Made by a program: the position numbers and the translations under genes. DNA of 64,000 nt from JADZEM01 sp046328125. GTDB taxonomy: Bacteria > Chloroflexota > UBA6077 > JACCZL01. Where the stretch lies: contig JAXLXF010000030.1 of assembly GCA_046328125.1 (NCBI GenBank), positions 1 through 64,000 of the forward strand. Reading direction: 5' to 3'. The number at the start of each line of letters is the position of its first letter. Position 1 is the stretch's first letter. Under the pieces are notes generated by a model. The model was given only the letters and a program-made list of their open reading frames with translations. It ran no database searches and was not told the DNA's origin. Below are positions 34,004 through 43,128 of this stretch, in pieces.

Positions 34004-36469
34004 TCAGCGCATGAACCCGGACGCCGTCACGTCGAATCGGGTGAAGCTGACGCCGGTCGCGCTGGTGTCAGGCGGTGGCTTGAACGTGTAGCGAACGCGG
34101 ATGTCGCCGGCGGCCGAGACGTACGGCGCGACGTCTCGCACCAGATTCCGTCCGAACCCGACGATCCGATCTTCCCATTCAGCTTTCTGCCAGTTGTAGA
34201 GCGAGACCTCGCCCAGCACTGACGGGGTGCCCGGGACGCCACGCAGGCGCCCGTCGATGTTGACGTACAGGCCGTTCAGCAACAGGCTGCTGGTGCCGGC
34301 CGGCAGCGAGTACTGGAACGCGATCGACTCGCCGGACGCGAGATCGTAGCTGCCGAACTGCTGGCGGTTGAGGGTGGTCGCGCCCAGCTGGCGGCGCAGG
34401 ATCACCTGGGGCGGTAGCTCGCCGTCGAACCCCTTGGGAACGCCGAGCGGCAGGGTGGTGATCAGCAGCGTCGTGTCCACGGTGGCGGGGCGGGTATCGG
34501 CGATCTCAATGGTGGTGGCGGGCGTGTCGGTCCAGGCCACCAGCGTCGGGCCGCTCAGATCCAGCCGCGAGAAGTTGAAGCCGGAGCCAAACACCGAGTC
34601 CAGCAGGTCGCGACGCGCGCCGTCCGCGAGGCGGCGGTTGCTGGACGACGGGCCAGGGTAGAGCAAGTTCGAGAACGAGCTCGGCGGGCCGAACCCGGCC
34701 GACGCATTGCCGTTCAGGGTCATCGCGATCTCGCGGGAGTCGCCCTTGCGCAGGTCCCCGAGCCGCAGCACCTGATAGTCCACCACCAGCGAGACGTCGT
34801 ACAGGTTCGCGTCCATCCGGTTGGTGACGGTCCCGACGATCTGGCGGCCGTCCACCCGCAAGTCGGACTCGACCTTGCCCGGCAGCTTCACCTGGCTGTC
34901 CACCGCGAACGTGCCGAGCGCGCCAGCCGGCAGCTCCAGCCCCTCGACGGACGGCACCACGCCCTCCACCACCTTCAGCGCCCAGCTCTGCCCGTCCGGA
35001 GCCGGGTCACGCGGGAACGGGTAGAAGAGGCTGTTCAGCATCGAGGTGTCGTTGGAGCGGATCGAGAGGGTGGCCTGACGCCGCGAGAGGACGCTCACGT
35101 ACGTCTTGGCGTAGGCCGGCGCGTCCGGGTAGCCCCGCACGATCCCGACCTTGCTGACGATGACGTCGCTGTCGCGGAAGGCGCCGGCCAGCGTGAACGT
35201 GCCGACGGCGGCCAGCCCGGTCAGGAGCGGGATCGTCACGACCGACCAGCCCGGCCGCCCGAATCGCAGCAAGAACAGGTAGTTGAGCGGCCCGACCACC
35301 ACGGCGAACAGGGCCAGCGCCAGCATCATCAGGCCCGGCGAGGGGCCGCTGAGGGTGGAGATGTCCACCATCGCCTGACGCGGGATGCGGCCCCAGCCGG
35401 TGAACGACCCCGCCAGCGCCGCGCCAACCCCCGCGCTGCTCGACCCGTGGGCCAGGACGTAGCGCCAGAGGTGGGGCGTGCCGGCCCAGCTGCGGAGCGG
35501 CTCCACGGTCGGGTCCATCGCCAGGTAGAGGACGGTGCCGCCGCCTCGGCGAGCGACCGCGATCAACGGGACGTTGTCCTGCTCCGCGACGAGCTGGCCG
35601 TCCGTCACGGTCGCTTGCGAGACCAGCCAGGGGCCAGCGTCCTTGAACGGCTCAGGGCTCAGCTCGGACAGGCCGTCCAGGCTGTCCAGGCTCGCAAGGC
35701 CGGTCGCCTTGACCGGCAGCAAGTCGGCCGGCAGCGCCGCGAACGTCTTCTGCCAGGACGGCCCGCCGATCGCCACCAGCGTGCCGCCGCCGTACACCCA
35801 CGACGTGAGCGCATCCCGCTGGCTGTCCAGCATCGTGGTGGTGGAGATGTTGTCCAGGATCATGCAGTCGAGCGAGGCCAGCACTTGCGGATGGGTCGGC
35901 AAGTCCTCGACTTCGATGTGGGCGATCCGCGCGCGGCGCAGTGGCGGCGGCAGCTCCAGGGTGGGCAGGAAGTCGAACGAGGGGCCGCTCCGCGAGAGCA
36001 CGCCGCAGAGCAGGTCGCCCGGCGCGATCCGCGTCAACTGGACATCTTGCTCGGAGACGACGTTGCCCTGGTCCATCAGGCGCGCGACCATCTTCTGACC
36101 GGTCGCGCGCAGCTCCGCCTCCACCACGATCCGCTTGTGCGAGCGGCGCGGCAGGACGGCCGGGGCGGTGTAGATGGCCGGGGCGCGGGTGTACGTTCCG
36201 CGATTGGTGGTGGTGTCGGTCACCACGACCTGGAGCTCGCCGTCGATGTCGGGGCCGTCGTTGCGGACCTCGATCTCGACGGGCAGCCAGCCGCCGACCT
36301 TGCCGAGGCCGTCGAATCCGGCCCGGACGGTCATCTGCGCGGACGGCGAGGTCTGCTGGGCGCTCGGGGGTGCTGGAGGCGCAATTTGCTCGGCCGGGGC
36401 CGCCGTCGCGGGAACCTGCGCAATCTGCAGCAGGCTCCCAACAAGCAGTGCGACGAGCAGCAGCCTCAT
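34004..36469 (-). CDS. Large exported/membrane protein of the MoxR operon
   Basis: An 821-residue protein starting with a signal peptide (MRLLLVALLVGSLLQIA). The N-terminal part has beta strands like an Ig domain (GGWLPVEIEVRNDGPDIDGE), then a GATase1-like region (VYGGGTLVAIGGPSWQ), and two or three TM helices near 375-450 (MMLALALFAVVVGPLNYLFL). The rest is beta-rich and probably exposed. I do not know a name for this family, but similar proteins begin ABC/MoxR/DUF58 operons. ATG at 36469 is chosen over the longer frame because the signal peptide begins there. Confidence 0.84.
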   Translation of the reverse strand: MRLLLVALLVGSLLQIAQVPATAAPAEQIAPPAPPSAQQTSPSAQMTVRAGFDGLGKVGGWLPVEIEVRNDGPDIDGELQVVVTDTTTNRGTYTRAPAIYTAPAVLPRRSHKRIVVEAELRATGQKMVARLMDQGNVVSEQDVQLTRIAPGDLLCGVLSRSGPSFDFLPTLELPPPLRRARIAHIEVEDLPTHPQVLASLDCMILDNISTTTMLDSQRDALTSWVYGGGTLVAIGGPSWQKTFAALPADLLPVKATGLASLDSLDGLSELSPEPFKDAGPWLVSQATVTDGQLVAEQDNVPLIAVARRGGGTVLYLAMDPTVEPLRSWAGTPHLWRYVLAHGSSSAGVGAALAGSFTGWGRIPRQAMVDISTLSGPSPGLMMLALALFAVVVGPLNYLFLLRFGRPGWSVVTIPLLTGLAAVGTFTLAGAFRDSDVIVSKVGIVRGYPDAPAYAKTYVSVLSRRQATLSIRSNDTSMLNSLFYPFPRDPAPDGQSWALKVVEGVVPSVEGLELPAGALGTFAVDSQVKLPGKVESDLRVDGRQIVGTVTNRMDANLYDVSLVVDYQVLRLGDLRKGDSREIAMTLNGNASAGFGPPSSFSNLLYPGPSSSNRRLADGARRDLLDSVFGSGFNFSRLDLSGPTLVAWTDTPATTIEIADTRPATVDTTLLITTLPLGVPKGFDGELPPQVILRRQLGATTLNRQQFGSYDLASGESIAFQYSLPAGTSSLLLNGLYVNIDGRLRGVPGTPSVLGEVSLYNWQKAEWEDRIVGFGRNLVRDVAPYVSAAGDIRVRYTFKPPPDTSATGVSFTRFDVTASGFMR

Positions 36470-36541
36470 GTGTGCGATCCGCGTCCTATCCCCGGAACAA
36501 CCGGTCGGCGACGAGCGCCGACAACCCGCACGGACATCGAC

Positions 36542-36550
36542 AGTATACCA
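36542..36550 (-). promoter_or_regulatory. Extended -10 promoter candidate of the MoxR operon
   Basis: Read on the minus strand, TGGTATACT (TGn plus TATACT) lies 72 bases before the ATG at 36469. The -35 is weak, as expected for an extended -10 site. The 328-base gap 36470-36797 otherwise holds no gene that I can support; the frames in it look random. Confidence 0.45.
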
Positions 36551-36797
36551 GCGTTCTCTCGATAATCCGACCGTCCTCGACAGCAGAGCGACAGAGCTCC
36601 TGAGCAGAGAACGTGCCGTTGGCAGCATGGGGACGGTGTACCCGTGCCATGACCGGGATGTCCAGTATTTTGTCGACTACGGCGTCGACCAGACCGGCCG
36701 TGGAAGCGGTCGTCTTCTTGCATGATCCCTTCGCAAGAACGCTTCGGCGCTGCTGCGCCCCAGGTACAGGGGCGACGGCTGCTCTTTAATGTACGTT

Positions 36798-37805
36798 CTA
36801 CGATGGGATCGGCGCATCCGGATCTAGCAAACCGTCCGATTTCAGCGCCTGCCACAATTCTGAGGGAATCGGCAGGCGCATCATCTCGGCGTTCTGGTTC
36901 AGCTCGGCCGGCGTCTCGGCGCCGGTCAGCACCGCCGCCACGACCGGGTGGCCGAGCGGGAACTGGATCGCGGCGGCTTGAATCGGCACGCCAAACTCTT
37001 CGCAAACCACCCGAATGCGTCGCGCCTTCTCCAGCCAGCGCTGCTCGGCCGGCCGGTAGTTGAACGTGGCGCGCTCGGGGTTGTCCAGGTTGGCGAGGAT
37101 GCCGGAGTTGTGGACGCCGCCGACGACGATGGCGATCCCCTTCTGCTGGCAGATTGGCAGCAGCTCTGGCAGGGCAGCCTGGTCGAGCAGCGTGTACCGC
37201 CCGGCCATCAGGAAGCAGTCGAAGTCGGCCTCGCGGGCGAAGCGCGCCAGCATCTCGGCCTGGTTCATCCCCGCGCCGACCGCCCCGATCGTCCCCTCGC
37301 GCCGCAGCTGGTCGAGCGCCTTGAAGGCGCCGTCCAGCGCCGCGTCGCCGTGGTTGTCCGGGTCGTGGACGTGGAGCACGTCGATCCGGTCCAGCCCGAG
37401 CCGCTGGAGGCTCTCCTCGACCGACCGCATCACGCCGTCGTACGAGAAGTCGAAGACCCACCCGAGGGCCGGGACACCGTCGTCGCGAGGCACGTCCTGA
37501 TAATCCTGGTTTGCGCCGGGCGTCTCGTACGGCACCAGCAGCCGCCCCACCTTGGAGGCCAGCACGAAGCTGTCCCGCTCCAGCGAGCCTAGCGCCCGCC
37601 CCACCCGGACCTCGGCCTGGCCGTGGCCGTACAGCGGCGCGGTGTCGAACAGCCGGACGCCGACGTCGTAGGCGTGGTGCAGGGCAGTGTTCGCCTGCTC
37701 GGCCGTCACCCGCCGCCGCGATCCGGCCAGCGCGCCGGTCCCCAGCCCCAGCCGCGAGACTCGCAGCGACGTTCTCCCCAGCGGCACCCGCTCGAACGGC
37801 TCCAT
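36798..37805 (-). CDS. Aldo/keto reductase
   Basis: A 335-residue aldo/keto reductase that would reduce or oxidise a sugar or aldehyde with NAD(P)H. The catalytic tetrad is visible: RLFDTAPLYGHGQAEVRVG (Asp and Tyr), FVLASKVGRLL (Lys) and IDVLHVHDPDNHGDAAL (His). The subgroup is that of L-fucose/D-threo-aldose 1-dehydrogenases, judged from the long insert YETPGANQDYQDVPRDDG and the VHDPD motif. The substrate remains uncertain. The ATG at 37805 lies near a hairpin repeat upstream. Confidence 0.9.
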   Translation of the reverse strand: MEPFERVPLGRTSLRVSRLGLGTGALAGSRRRVTAEQANTALHHAYDVGVRLFDTAPLYGHGQAEVRVGRALGSLERDSFVLASKVGRLLVPYETPGANQDYQDVPRDDGVPALGWVFDFSYDGVMRSVEESLQRLGLDRIDVLHVHDPDNHGDAALDGAFKALDQLRREGTIGAVGAGMNQAEMLARFAREADFDCFLMAGRYTLLDQAALPELLPICQQKGIAIVVGGVHNSGILANLDNPERATFNYRPAEQRWLEKARRIRVVCEEFGVPIQAAAIQFPLGHPVVAAVLTGAETPAELNQNAEMMRLPIPSELWQALKSDGLLDPDAPIPS

Positions 37806-37836
37806 CAGACCCCTCCGACTACCCCTCACCCGCCAG

Positions 37837-37967
37837 GGGGCGCAATGAATTGCGCCCGTACTAGGACCGGCCTCGTACGGGCGCAATTCATTGCGCCCCA
37901 GAGTCCTTGCGCCCCAGAGTCCTTACGCCCCGAGTCCTTACGCCCCGAGTCCTTGTGCCCCCCTGCC
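37837..37967. repeat. Long hairpin element with 15/16-bp array, third copy
   Basis: Perfect 25-bp arms at 37837-37861 and 37875-37899, 13-base loop, then about four units of GCGCCCCAGAGTCCTT-like sequence to 37967. The same arrangement of hairpin followed by an array is seen at 28856-29095. Confidence 0.9.
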
Positions 37968-37983
37968 GATGCGAGCCATCTTC

Positions 37984-39435
37984 TCAGGTCTTCAGGTGGA
38001 CCGGCCAGACCCCGAGCGCCAGCATCTTAGCGGCCTGACGCCGCACCAGCGGGATGCGCATTGGCGGCGGCAGCTGGATCGCGCCGTCCGTGTCGAGCGC
38101 CTGCCGGATCACCTTGTTCTGGATCATCCGCTGGAACCCCTGGATGATCCGCACCGGCAGCTCCCGGCGCCGCTGGACGGCGGCCAGGTCTTTCAGGTGC
38201 AGCCGCCCCTCCCGGAGCGGCTTCGTCAGCACGTTCGCGGCGACCACCGCGTCCTGGATCGCGTAGTTGATCCCGACCCCGCCCACCGGCGACATCACGT
38301 GGGCGGCGTCGCCGATCAGCAGCAGGCCGGGCCGGTACCAGCGCGGGATGCGGCCAGACTCCACCGACAGCAGTGCCGTCTGGTGCCAGTCCTGGAGGGC
38401 GTCCACCCGATCCGCAAACTCCGGGGCCAGCTCCACGATCGACTGGCGGAAGGCCGGCAGGCCGGCGTCGTGGATCTCCTTGTAGCCGCCCTTGGGGATC
38501 ACGTACGCGATCTGCCACTCGTCGCCCCGGTTCAGGACCACCATCATATGACCCTTTGCGAGCTTGCCGCGCGCATCCTCCGGGTCGGATGGGTGGCGCG
38601 GCAGGCGGAACCAGAGGATATCCATCGGCGGGGCGCTGCTGACCAGCTCGAAGCCCGCGAGGCGGCGAACCCGCGAGAAGCGGCCGTCGGCGGCGATGGT
38701 GAGCGGCGCGCGGACGTCGAACCGGCCGGTCTTGGTGCGGTACTGGACGCCCCGCACGATGGCGTCGTCCGGCAGCGGGCCGTGGCCCGGCGCGTCTGGC
38801 CGGCGGGCCGGCCGGGCTCCTGCTCCCCCTCTTCCGCTTGCCGGGACAGTAGAGGGGGTTGGGGGGTGAGGGCCGGTTCCGTTTGCCGGGGCAGCGGCGG
38901 GAGACGAGGCAGCAGGGCCGGCGCTCCCGTTGGCGCTGGCGGCTGGCGGGCCGGCCGTCGCGGCGGCTGCCGGCTGGGCCGGCCGGTCTGGCGCCCGGTC
39001 CGCGACGCCGCTCAATCCCCACGGGTCTTCCCAGAGCAAGCCTTGAACGGCGGCGCCCATCAACAGCCGCACGGTCGGCAGTTTCCTGAGCTCCTCGGCC
39101 AGAAAGTCGAGAAACCGGGCCTGCGGCATCATCGTAATGAACGGAAACTTCGTGGGGACGGCGCTCAGGTCGGCCATCGTGATCGGGCCGTCCGGCGTGT
39201 CGAAGGCGAGTCGGTGGATCTCGGCGTGGGGGATCTGGAGCAGGCGCTCGGCAAGCCCGAGCGTGTCCATCAGCTCCATCGTGGACGGATGGACGGTGTC
39301 ACCGCGAAAGTCGCGCTCGAAGTCCTCGTGCTCCTCGAAGATCGTCGTCTGGACGCCGGCGCGGCCGAGCAGCAGGGCCAGGATCATGCCGGCCGGCCCG
39401 CCCCCGACGATGCAGCAGTGGGTGTCGTAGCTCAT
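37984..39435 (-). CDS. FAD-dependent monooxygenase (PHBH fold)
   Basis: A 483-residue class A flavoprotein monooxygenase. The N-terminal CCIVGGGPAGMILALLLGRA binds the ADP part of FAD; LLLIGDAAHVMSPVGGVGIN is the GD motif that binds flavin phosphates; DG of TIAADGRFSRVRRLAG is the third motif. It probably hydroxylates an aromatic or polyketide-like compound. Residues about 141-224 are an Ala/Pro/Gly-rich insertion between beta strands, part of it (about 189-207) encoded by a dispersed palindromic repeat. The enzyme core is otherwise whole. ATG at 39435 is preferred to an upstream start. Confidence 0.88.
   Translation of the reverse strand: MSYDTHCCIVGGGPAGMILALLLGRAGVQTTIFEEHEDFERDFRGDTVHPSTMELMDTLGLAERLLQIPHAEIHRLAFDTPDGPITMADLSAVPTKFPFITMMPQARFLDFLAEELRKLPTVRLLMGAAVQGLLWEDPWGLSGVADRAPDRPAQPAAAATAGPPAASANGSAGPAASSPAAAPANGTGPHPPTPSTVPASGRGGAGARPARRPDAPGHGPLPDDAIVRGVQYRTKTGRFDVRAPLTIAADGRFSRVRRLAGFELVSSAPPMDILWFRLPRHPSDPEDARGKLAKGHMMVVLNRGDEWQIAYVIPKGGYKEIHDAGLPAFRQSIVELAPEFADRVDALQDWHQTALLSVESGRIPRWYRPGLLLIGDAAHVMSPVGGVGINYAIQDAVVAANVLTKPLREGRLHLKDLAAVQRRRELPVRIIQGFQRMIQNKVIRQALDTDGAIQLPPPMRIPLVRRQAAKMLALGVWPVHLKT
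38819..38880. repeat. Dispersed palindrome inside the monooxygenase gene
   Basis: Contains CTCCCCCTCTTCCGC and, about 15 bases on, GGGGGTTGGGGGGTGAGGG. These blocks recur at 40925-41075 and, degenerately, at 42986-43090. It is in frame and codes for PHPPTPSTVPASGRGG. Confidence 0.75.
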
Positions 39436-39739
39436 CGGTCCCTCTCCAGGCTCACACGTTGCCCGTTCCAGGCCCACGCTTCAGACCACCGCGATCCAGC
39501 TCGCGCCATGAGCTGGGCGGGAGTCGTTCGAGGCCGCCACCCCGTCCAACGATGCTACCACGCCAGAGGTGGCGGTCCCCCGCCAGAGGCGACCGTCCCG
39601 GATCGTGGCGGCACGGAACATCACGACCGCGCCGCTCGTCTGTCAGATGCTCTTTTCAAGCGCGGCTCGAGAGCGCATGATGTGAGGCGGGGCGCCAGGT
39701 CAGCGTGCACGCGGAGACGACCTGACCGGCCGGAGGTGG
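39436..39739. other. Divergent intergenic region
   Basis: A 304-base gap between divergently transcribed genes. It should contain promoters for both the monooxygenase and the second MoxR operon. I see a short direct repeat, CGCCAGAGG, at about 39561 and 39582, but no convincing gene, promoter or terminator. Confidence 0.5.
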
Positions 39740-40876
39740 ATGGGCATGGCGATGGGATCGGGATTCGGGGCGACCAGGCTTCGACCGATGAGCATCGGCG
39801 ACGTGCTGGACGAGACGTTTCGGGTGTATCGCCGCCAGTTCGTGGCGTTCGCCATCACGATGGCCATCGTCGTGGTGCCGTCGTCGCTGTTCTCGCTGCT
39901 GGTGGTCGTCGCGACTGGCTTCAACCAGGACTCGCTCCAGCGCAGCATCCAGAGCGGGGCCGGCATCGGGGTGATCGTGGCCGGCGCACTGGGCCTGGTC
40001 CTCGTCTCGATCCTGACCGGCATCCTCCACATCGTGGCGATTGGCGCCGCGATCTCGATCGCCTCGAACACCATCCTCGGCCAGCCCGTGGACGTCCGCG
40101 AGGCGTATCAGTACGCGTTCGGCCGCTTCGGCAGTATGTTTCTGGTCGGCATCCTGGCCGGCATCCCGATCTTCTTGCTCGTCATCACCTGTCTCGGCAT
40201 TCCGTTCGCCGTCTTCGTCGGACTCGGCTGGTCGCTGGTGTTCCAGGCGATCGTGCTCGAACAGCTCGGCGCGACGGATGCGATGCGGCGCAGCTGGGGC
40301 CTGGTGGACGGGCATCGATGGCGCCTGCTGGCGATCTCGTTGTTGATCGGACTGATCGTCTGGCTGCTGGTCAGCATTCCAGCTGGGATCTTCGGGTTCG
40401 CGGCCGGCGTGGTGGCCGTGGCGAGCCGTGGGAACACCGCCGCCGCGTCGCTGGTGCAGGTCGGGAACGTGGTCTTTCAGGCCGCCGGTCAGATCCTGTT
40501 CGGCGCGATCGGCTACATCGCCACGACCTTGATCTACTACGAGCTGCGGGTCCGCAAGGAGGCGTTCGACCTCCAGCAGCGGCTGCCGCCCACTGCCCAG
40601 ATCCAGGTCCCGGGATATCAGCAGCCGTATCCCGGCCAGCCGCAGTATCCGCCCCAGTACCCCGGCCAGCAGCAGGACCCGAGGTTTCCGCCGCAGTACC
40701 CGCAATACCCGCCCCAGTACCCGCAGTACCCCGAGAGCCCCCAGAGCCCGCCCCAGTACCCCCAGGGTCAGGAGTACCCGCCTCAGTACCCGCAATATCC
40801 ACAGTACCCCCAGTATCCGCAGAACCCCCAGACCCCGCCCCCCCAGGATCCGCCCCAGTACCCGCCCCAACGATGA
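39740..40876 (+). CDS. Multi-pass membrane protein with YPQ-rich tail
   Basis: A 378-residue protein, first in the second MoxR operon. RPMSIGDVLDETFRVYRRQF at the N-terminus is the signature of the glycerophosphoryl-diester-phosphodiesterase membrane-domain/DUF7847-like family, and about six TM helices follow (for example VGILAGIPIFLLVITCLGIP). From residue 290 a tail of about 85 residues repeats PPQYPQYP and PQYPQYPQYP, likely cytoplasmic and disordered. Stop and next start overlap (ATGA). The tail could bind partner proteins; function unknown. Confidence 0.85.
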   Translation: MGMAMGSGFGATRLRPMSIGDVLDETFRVYRRQFVAFAITMAIVVVPSSLFSLLVVVATGFNQDSLQRSIQSGAGIGVIVAGALGLVLVSILTGILHIVAIGAAISIASNTILGQPVDVREAYQYAFGRFGSMFLVGILAGIPIFLLVITCLGIPFAVFVGLGWSLVFQAIVLEQLGATDAMRRSWGLVDGHRWRLLAISLLIGLIVWLLVSIPAGIFGFAAGVVAVASRGNTAAASLVQVGNVVFQAAGQILFGAIGYIATTLIYYELRVRKEAFDLQQRLPPTAQIQVPGYQQPYPGQPQYPPQYPGQQQDPRFPPQYPQYPPQYPQYPESPQSPPQYPQGQEYPPQYPQYPQYPQYPQNPQTPPPQDPPQYPPQR

Positions 40877-41829
40877 GGCTCGTATCTGCGCTCCTCGTCG
40901 GACTGGTGCTGCTGTCCGGGGAACCCCTCACCCCCCGACCCCCTCGTGCTCTCCCGTGCGCGGGAGAGGGGGAGCCATCGGGCGTCTGCACTGCCGACTT
41001 CCAGGTGAACACCTGGTTGCAGGAGGGCTCCCCCTCTCCCGCGGTTAGGGAGAGGGGGCTGGGGGGTGAGGGCACCTTCCCGGCCCTCGCCGCCGATCCG
41101 CCGCCATCGTCCGCCACGCCCGCCCAGCTGGCCGCGCTCCAGCAGATCCTGCGCCGGCCGGAGTTTCAAGCCGCCGAGAATCGGTCGCTGTTGGACCGCC
41201 TGCTCGACCCGATCCGCCTCTGGCTCCGTCAGCTCGGGCAGCGGATTCTTGCGCTCCTGGCGCGAGTCATCGGGCCGCTCGTCGCGAATGGCGGTGGCGC
41301 GGTCATCCTGTGGGCCGTCGTCGGCGTCTCGCTGGTCGTGGTGCTGGGCGCGGCCTTCCTGCTCAGGCGCCTGATGCGCGGCGCCGTCGCCGAGGACGCC
41401 ACGCTCGGCGGCTTCCTGGGCGCGGTCAGGTCGCCGCGCGCCGCCGAGGAGCTCGCCCGTGCCGGTGAGGCCGCGCAGGTCGGAGATGCGCGGCGCGCGC
41501 TGCACCACCATTATCGCGCGGTCTTGCTGCGCCTCGACGAGCGCGAGCATCTTTCGCTGGACAGCGCGCTCACCAACCGCGAGCTGCTGCCGCGCCTCGC
41601 CGCCGCACCCGCGCTCGCCGAGCCGTTTGGCGCGCTGGTGGCCCGCTTCGATCGGCTCTGGTACGGCCAGACCGACTGCTCGGCCGAGGAGTACGCTGGC
41701 TTCGCGGCGCTCGCGGACCGGGTCTGGCAGGCCGCCGAGACCGTCCCGCCATTGCAGCAAACCCGTCGTGGACCGCCCAGCCCATCTGGCCCGAGCCTGG
41801 CCGCCTCTTTCCCGCGAGGCGGCCGGTGA
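40873..41829 (+). CDS. DUF4129 protein
   Basis: A 318-residue protein with a signal-like N-terminus (MRLVSALLVGLVLLSG), an odd linker (about 17-70) encoded by two inverted copies of a dispersed repeat, one TM near 140-160 (AVILWAVVGVSLVVVLGAAF), and a C-terminal DUF4129 domain: LHHHYRAVLLRLDEREHLSL, TNRELLPRLA and FDRLWYGQTDCSAEEYAGF. DUF4129 proteins sit in MoxR/DUF58 operons and transglutaminase-linked membrane proteins; their role is not known. ATG at 40873 and GTG at 41826 overlap neighbouring genes. Confidence 0.88.
   Translation: MRLVSALLVGLVLLSGEPLTPRPPRALPCAGEGEPSGVCTADFQVNTWLQEGSPSPAVRERGLGGEGTFPALAADPPPSSATPAQLAALQQILRRPEFQAAENRSLLDRLLDPIRLWLRQLGQRILALLARVIGPLVANGGGAVILWAVVGVSLVVVLGAAFLLRRLMRGAVAEDATLGGFLGAVRSPRAAEELARAGEAAQVGDARRALHHHYRAVLLRLDEREHLSLDSALTNRELLPRLAAAPALAEPFGALVARFDRLWYGQTDCSAEEYAGFAALADRVWQAAETVPPLQQTRRGPPSPSGPSLAASFPRGGR
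40925..41075. repeat. Inverted pair of dispersed palindromes inside the DUF4129 gene
   Basis: The left copy (40926-40974, CTCACCCCCCGACCCCCTC then GGGAGAGGGGGAG) and the right copy (41026-41074, CTCCCCCTCTCCCGC then GGCTGGGGGGTGAGGG) face each other. Both are translated as a linker between signal peptide and mature domain. Confidence 0.8.
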
Positions 41830-43037
41830 GCCGTCGTCTCGTCCTGCTAGGGGTGCTGTTCCTGGTGCTGGTCGTCGGGCTGGTGCTGCTGCCGCCGGCC
41901 ACGCAGCGACAGGTACCCCTGACCACCTACTCAGCCGAGCCGGCCGGCGGCAAGGCGCTGGCACTCTGGCTGGAGACGCTCGGCTACCGGATGACGACCC
42001 TCACCGGCGACCGCTACACCATCGGGCCGGGCGTCGGCGTGCTCCTGCTGCTGGCGCCGTCCCAGTTCGTCGGGAGCGAGGCGCAAGGTGAGCTGGAGCG
42101 CTGGACCCGCCAGGGCGGCCGGCTGGTCGTCGCGACGGACGGCTTCCAGACCTGGGAGCTGCTGCGTCGCTTCGACGTCTCGGTGCGGCCGGCGGACCAG
42201 ATCGAGCGCGCGGTACCGGCCGGGCCGGGCTTGCTCGACCCGGCCATCACGACGACGACCGTGGATGCGCACTGGGAGCTGGTGCTGGACGATGCCCCTG
42301 GCGCCCTGCCGCTGCTGATCGGCCAGCGTGGCGGTGAGGAAGCCTCCGCGGAAGGTCGCCCGACCGGGCCGGTCCTGGCCGCCCGCGTCCCGGCCGGCCG
42401 AGGCCAGCTCGTCGTGCTCGCCGACCCGCTCCTGCTCAGCAACGACGGCCTGCACGACGAGGCCCACGCGCGGCTGGCGCTCTCGCTGATCGGCCCCGAC
42501 GAGCAGAAGTTTGTCGCCGTGGACGAGATCCACCACGGCTTCGGGAGTCTGCGGCGGTTGTCGCTCTCGTCGTTGCTGCTGGAGCAGTCGTGGGGCCGCG
42601 CCGTTGTCCTGGCCGGCGGCCTGGTGCTGGTCTTCCTGCTGCTGCGCGGGCGGCGGTTCGGACGAGCGGTGCCGGTCTTCGTGGATCGGGGCCGCTCGTT
42701 CGGGGAGCTGGTGACCTCGCAGGCGAGCCTGCTGCGGGCCGGCGGCAAGCGCGACTTCGTGGCCGAGCACCTGGCGCGTCAGCTTCGGCTGGAGGTTGCC
42801 CAGGCAGTCGGGCTGCCCGCCGACGCCCCGGACGATGCCATCCGTGCCCGCGCCACGGCGCTCGGTCGCGATCCGTCCCGTGCACTCTACGCCCTGGCCA
42901 GCATTCGGCAGGCCCGCTCGGACCGCGCGCTGCTGGCCGTCACCCGCGACGCCGAAGCCGCCCGCGCCGAGCTGAGCCGTAGTGGCCCCACCCCCAGCCC
43001 CTCCCCATTGCGATGGACAGTAGAGGGGAGCAGATGA
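41826..43037 (+). CDS. DUF4350 protein
   Basis: A 403-residue protein with TM1 at about 5-23 (LVLLGVLFLVLVVGLVLLPP), an exposed GATase-like DUF4350 domain (YSAEPAGGKALALWLETLGY, GVLLLLAPSQFVGSEAQGEL, GRGQLVVLADPLLLSNDGLH) and a second TM near 258-275. The C-terminal cytoplasmic helices contain SFGELVTSQASLLRAGGKRD, a conserved family segment. GTG at 41826 overlaps the DUF4129 stop. The last 17 residues (SPSPLRWTVEGSR) come from a dispersed repeat. DUF4129-DUF4350-MoxR-DUF58 order is the usual one. Confidence 0.88.
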   Translation: MSRRLVLLGVLFLVLVVGLVLLPPATQRQVPLTTYSAEPAGGKALALWLETLGYRMTTLTGDRYTIGPGVGVLLLLAPSQFVGSEAQGELERWTRQGGRLVVATDGFQTWELLRRFDVSVRPADQIERAVPAGPGLLDPAITTTTVDAHWELVLDDAPGALPLLIGQRGGEEASAEGRPTGPVLAARVPAGRGQLVVLADPLLLSNDGLHDEAHARLALSLIGPDEQKFVAVDEIHHGFGSLRRLSLSSLLLEQSWGRAVVLAGGLVLVFLLLRGRRFGRAVPVFVDRGRSFGELVTSQASLLRAGGKRDFVAEHLARQLRLEVAQAVGLPADAPDDAIRARATALGRDPSRALYALASIRQARSDRALLAVTRDAEAARAELSRSGPTPSPSPLRWTVEGSR

Positions 43038-43090
43038 CCCGTCTCCCCCGCTCCACCGCGGTGGGGAGGCGGCCGGGGGGTGGGGGTTCC
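42986..43090. repeat. Degenerate dispersed palindrome at the DUF4350 3' end
   Basis: Runs from the last coding bases of the DUF4350 gene into the gap before MoxR, with CCACCCCCAGCCCCTCCCC at one end and GGCCGGGGGGTGGGGG at the other. It is a degenerate relative of those at 38819 and 40925. Confidence 0.6.
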
Positions 43091-43128
43091 GACGCCAACG
43101 ACGAGGTGAGAGAGGGGACCAGATTGCG

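Noticed and set aside
37891..40872. Very long plus-strand open frame leading into the DUF4129 gene
   Set aside because: It is antisense to the FAD monooxygenase and out of frame with the membrane protein gene; only the part from 40873 is real.
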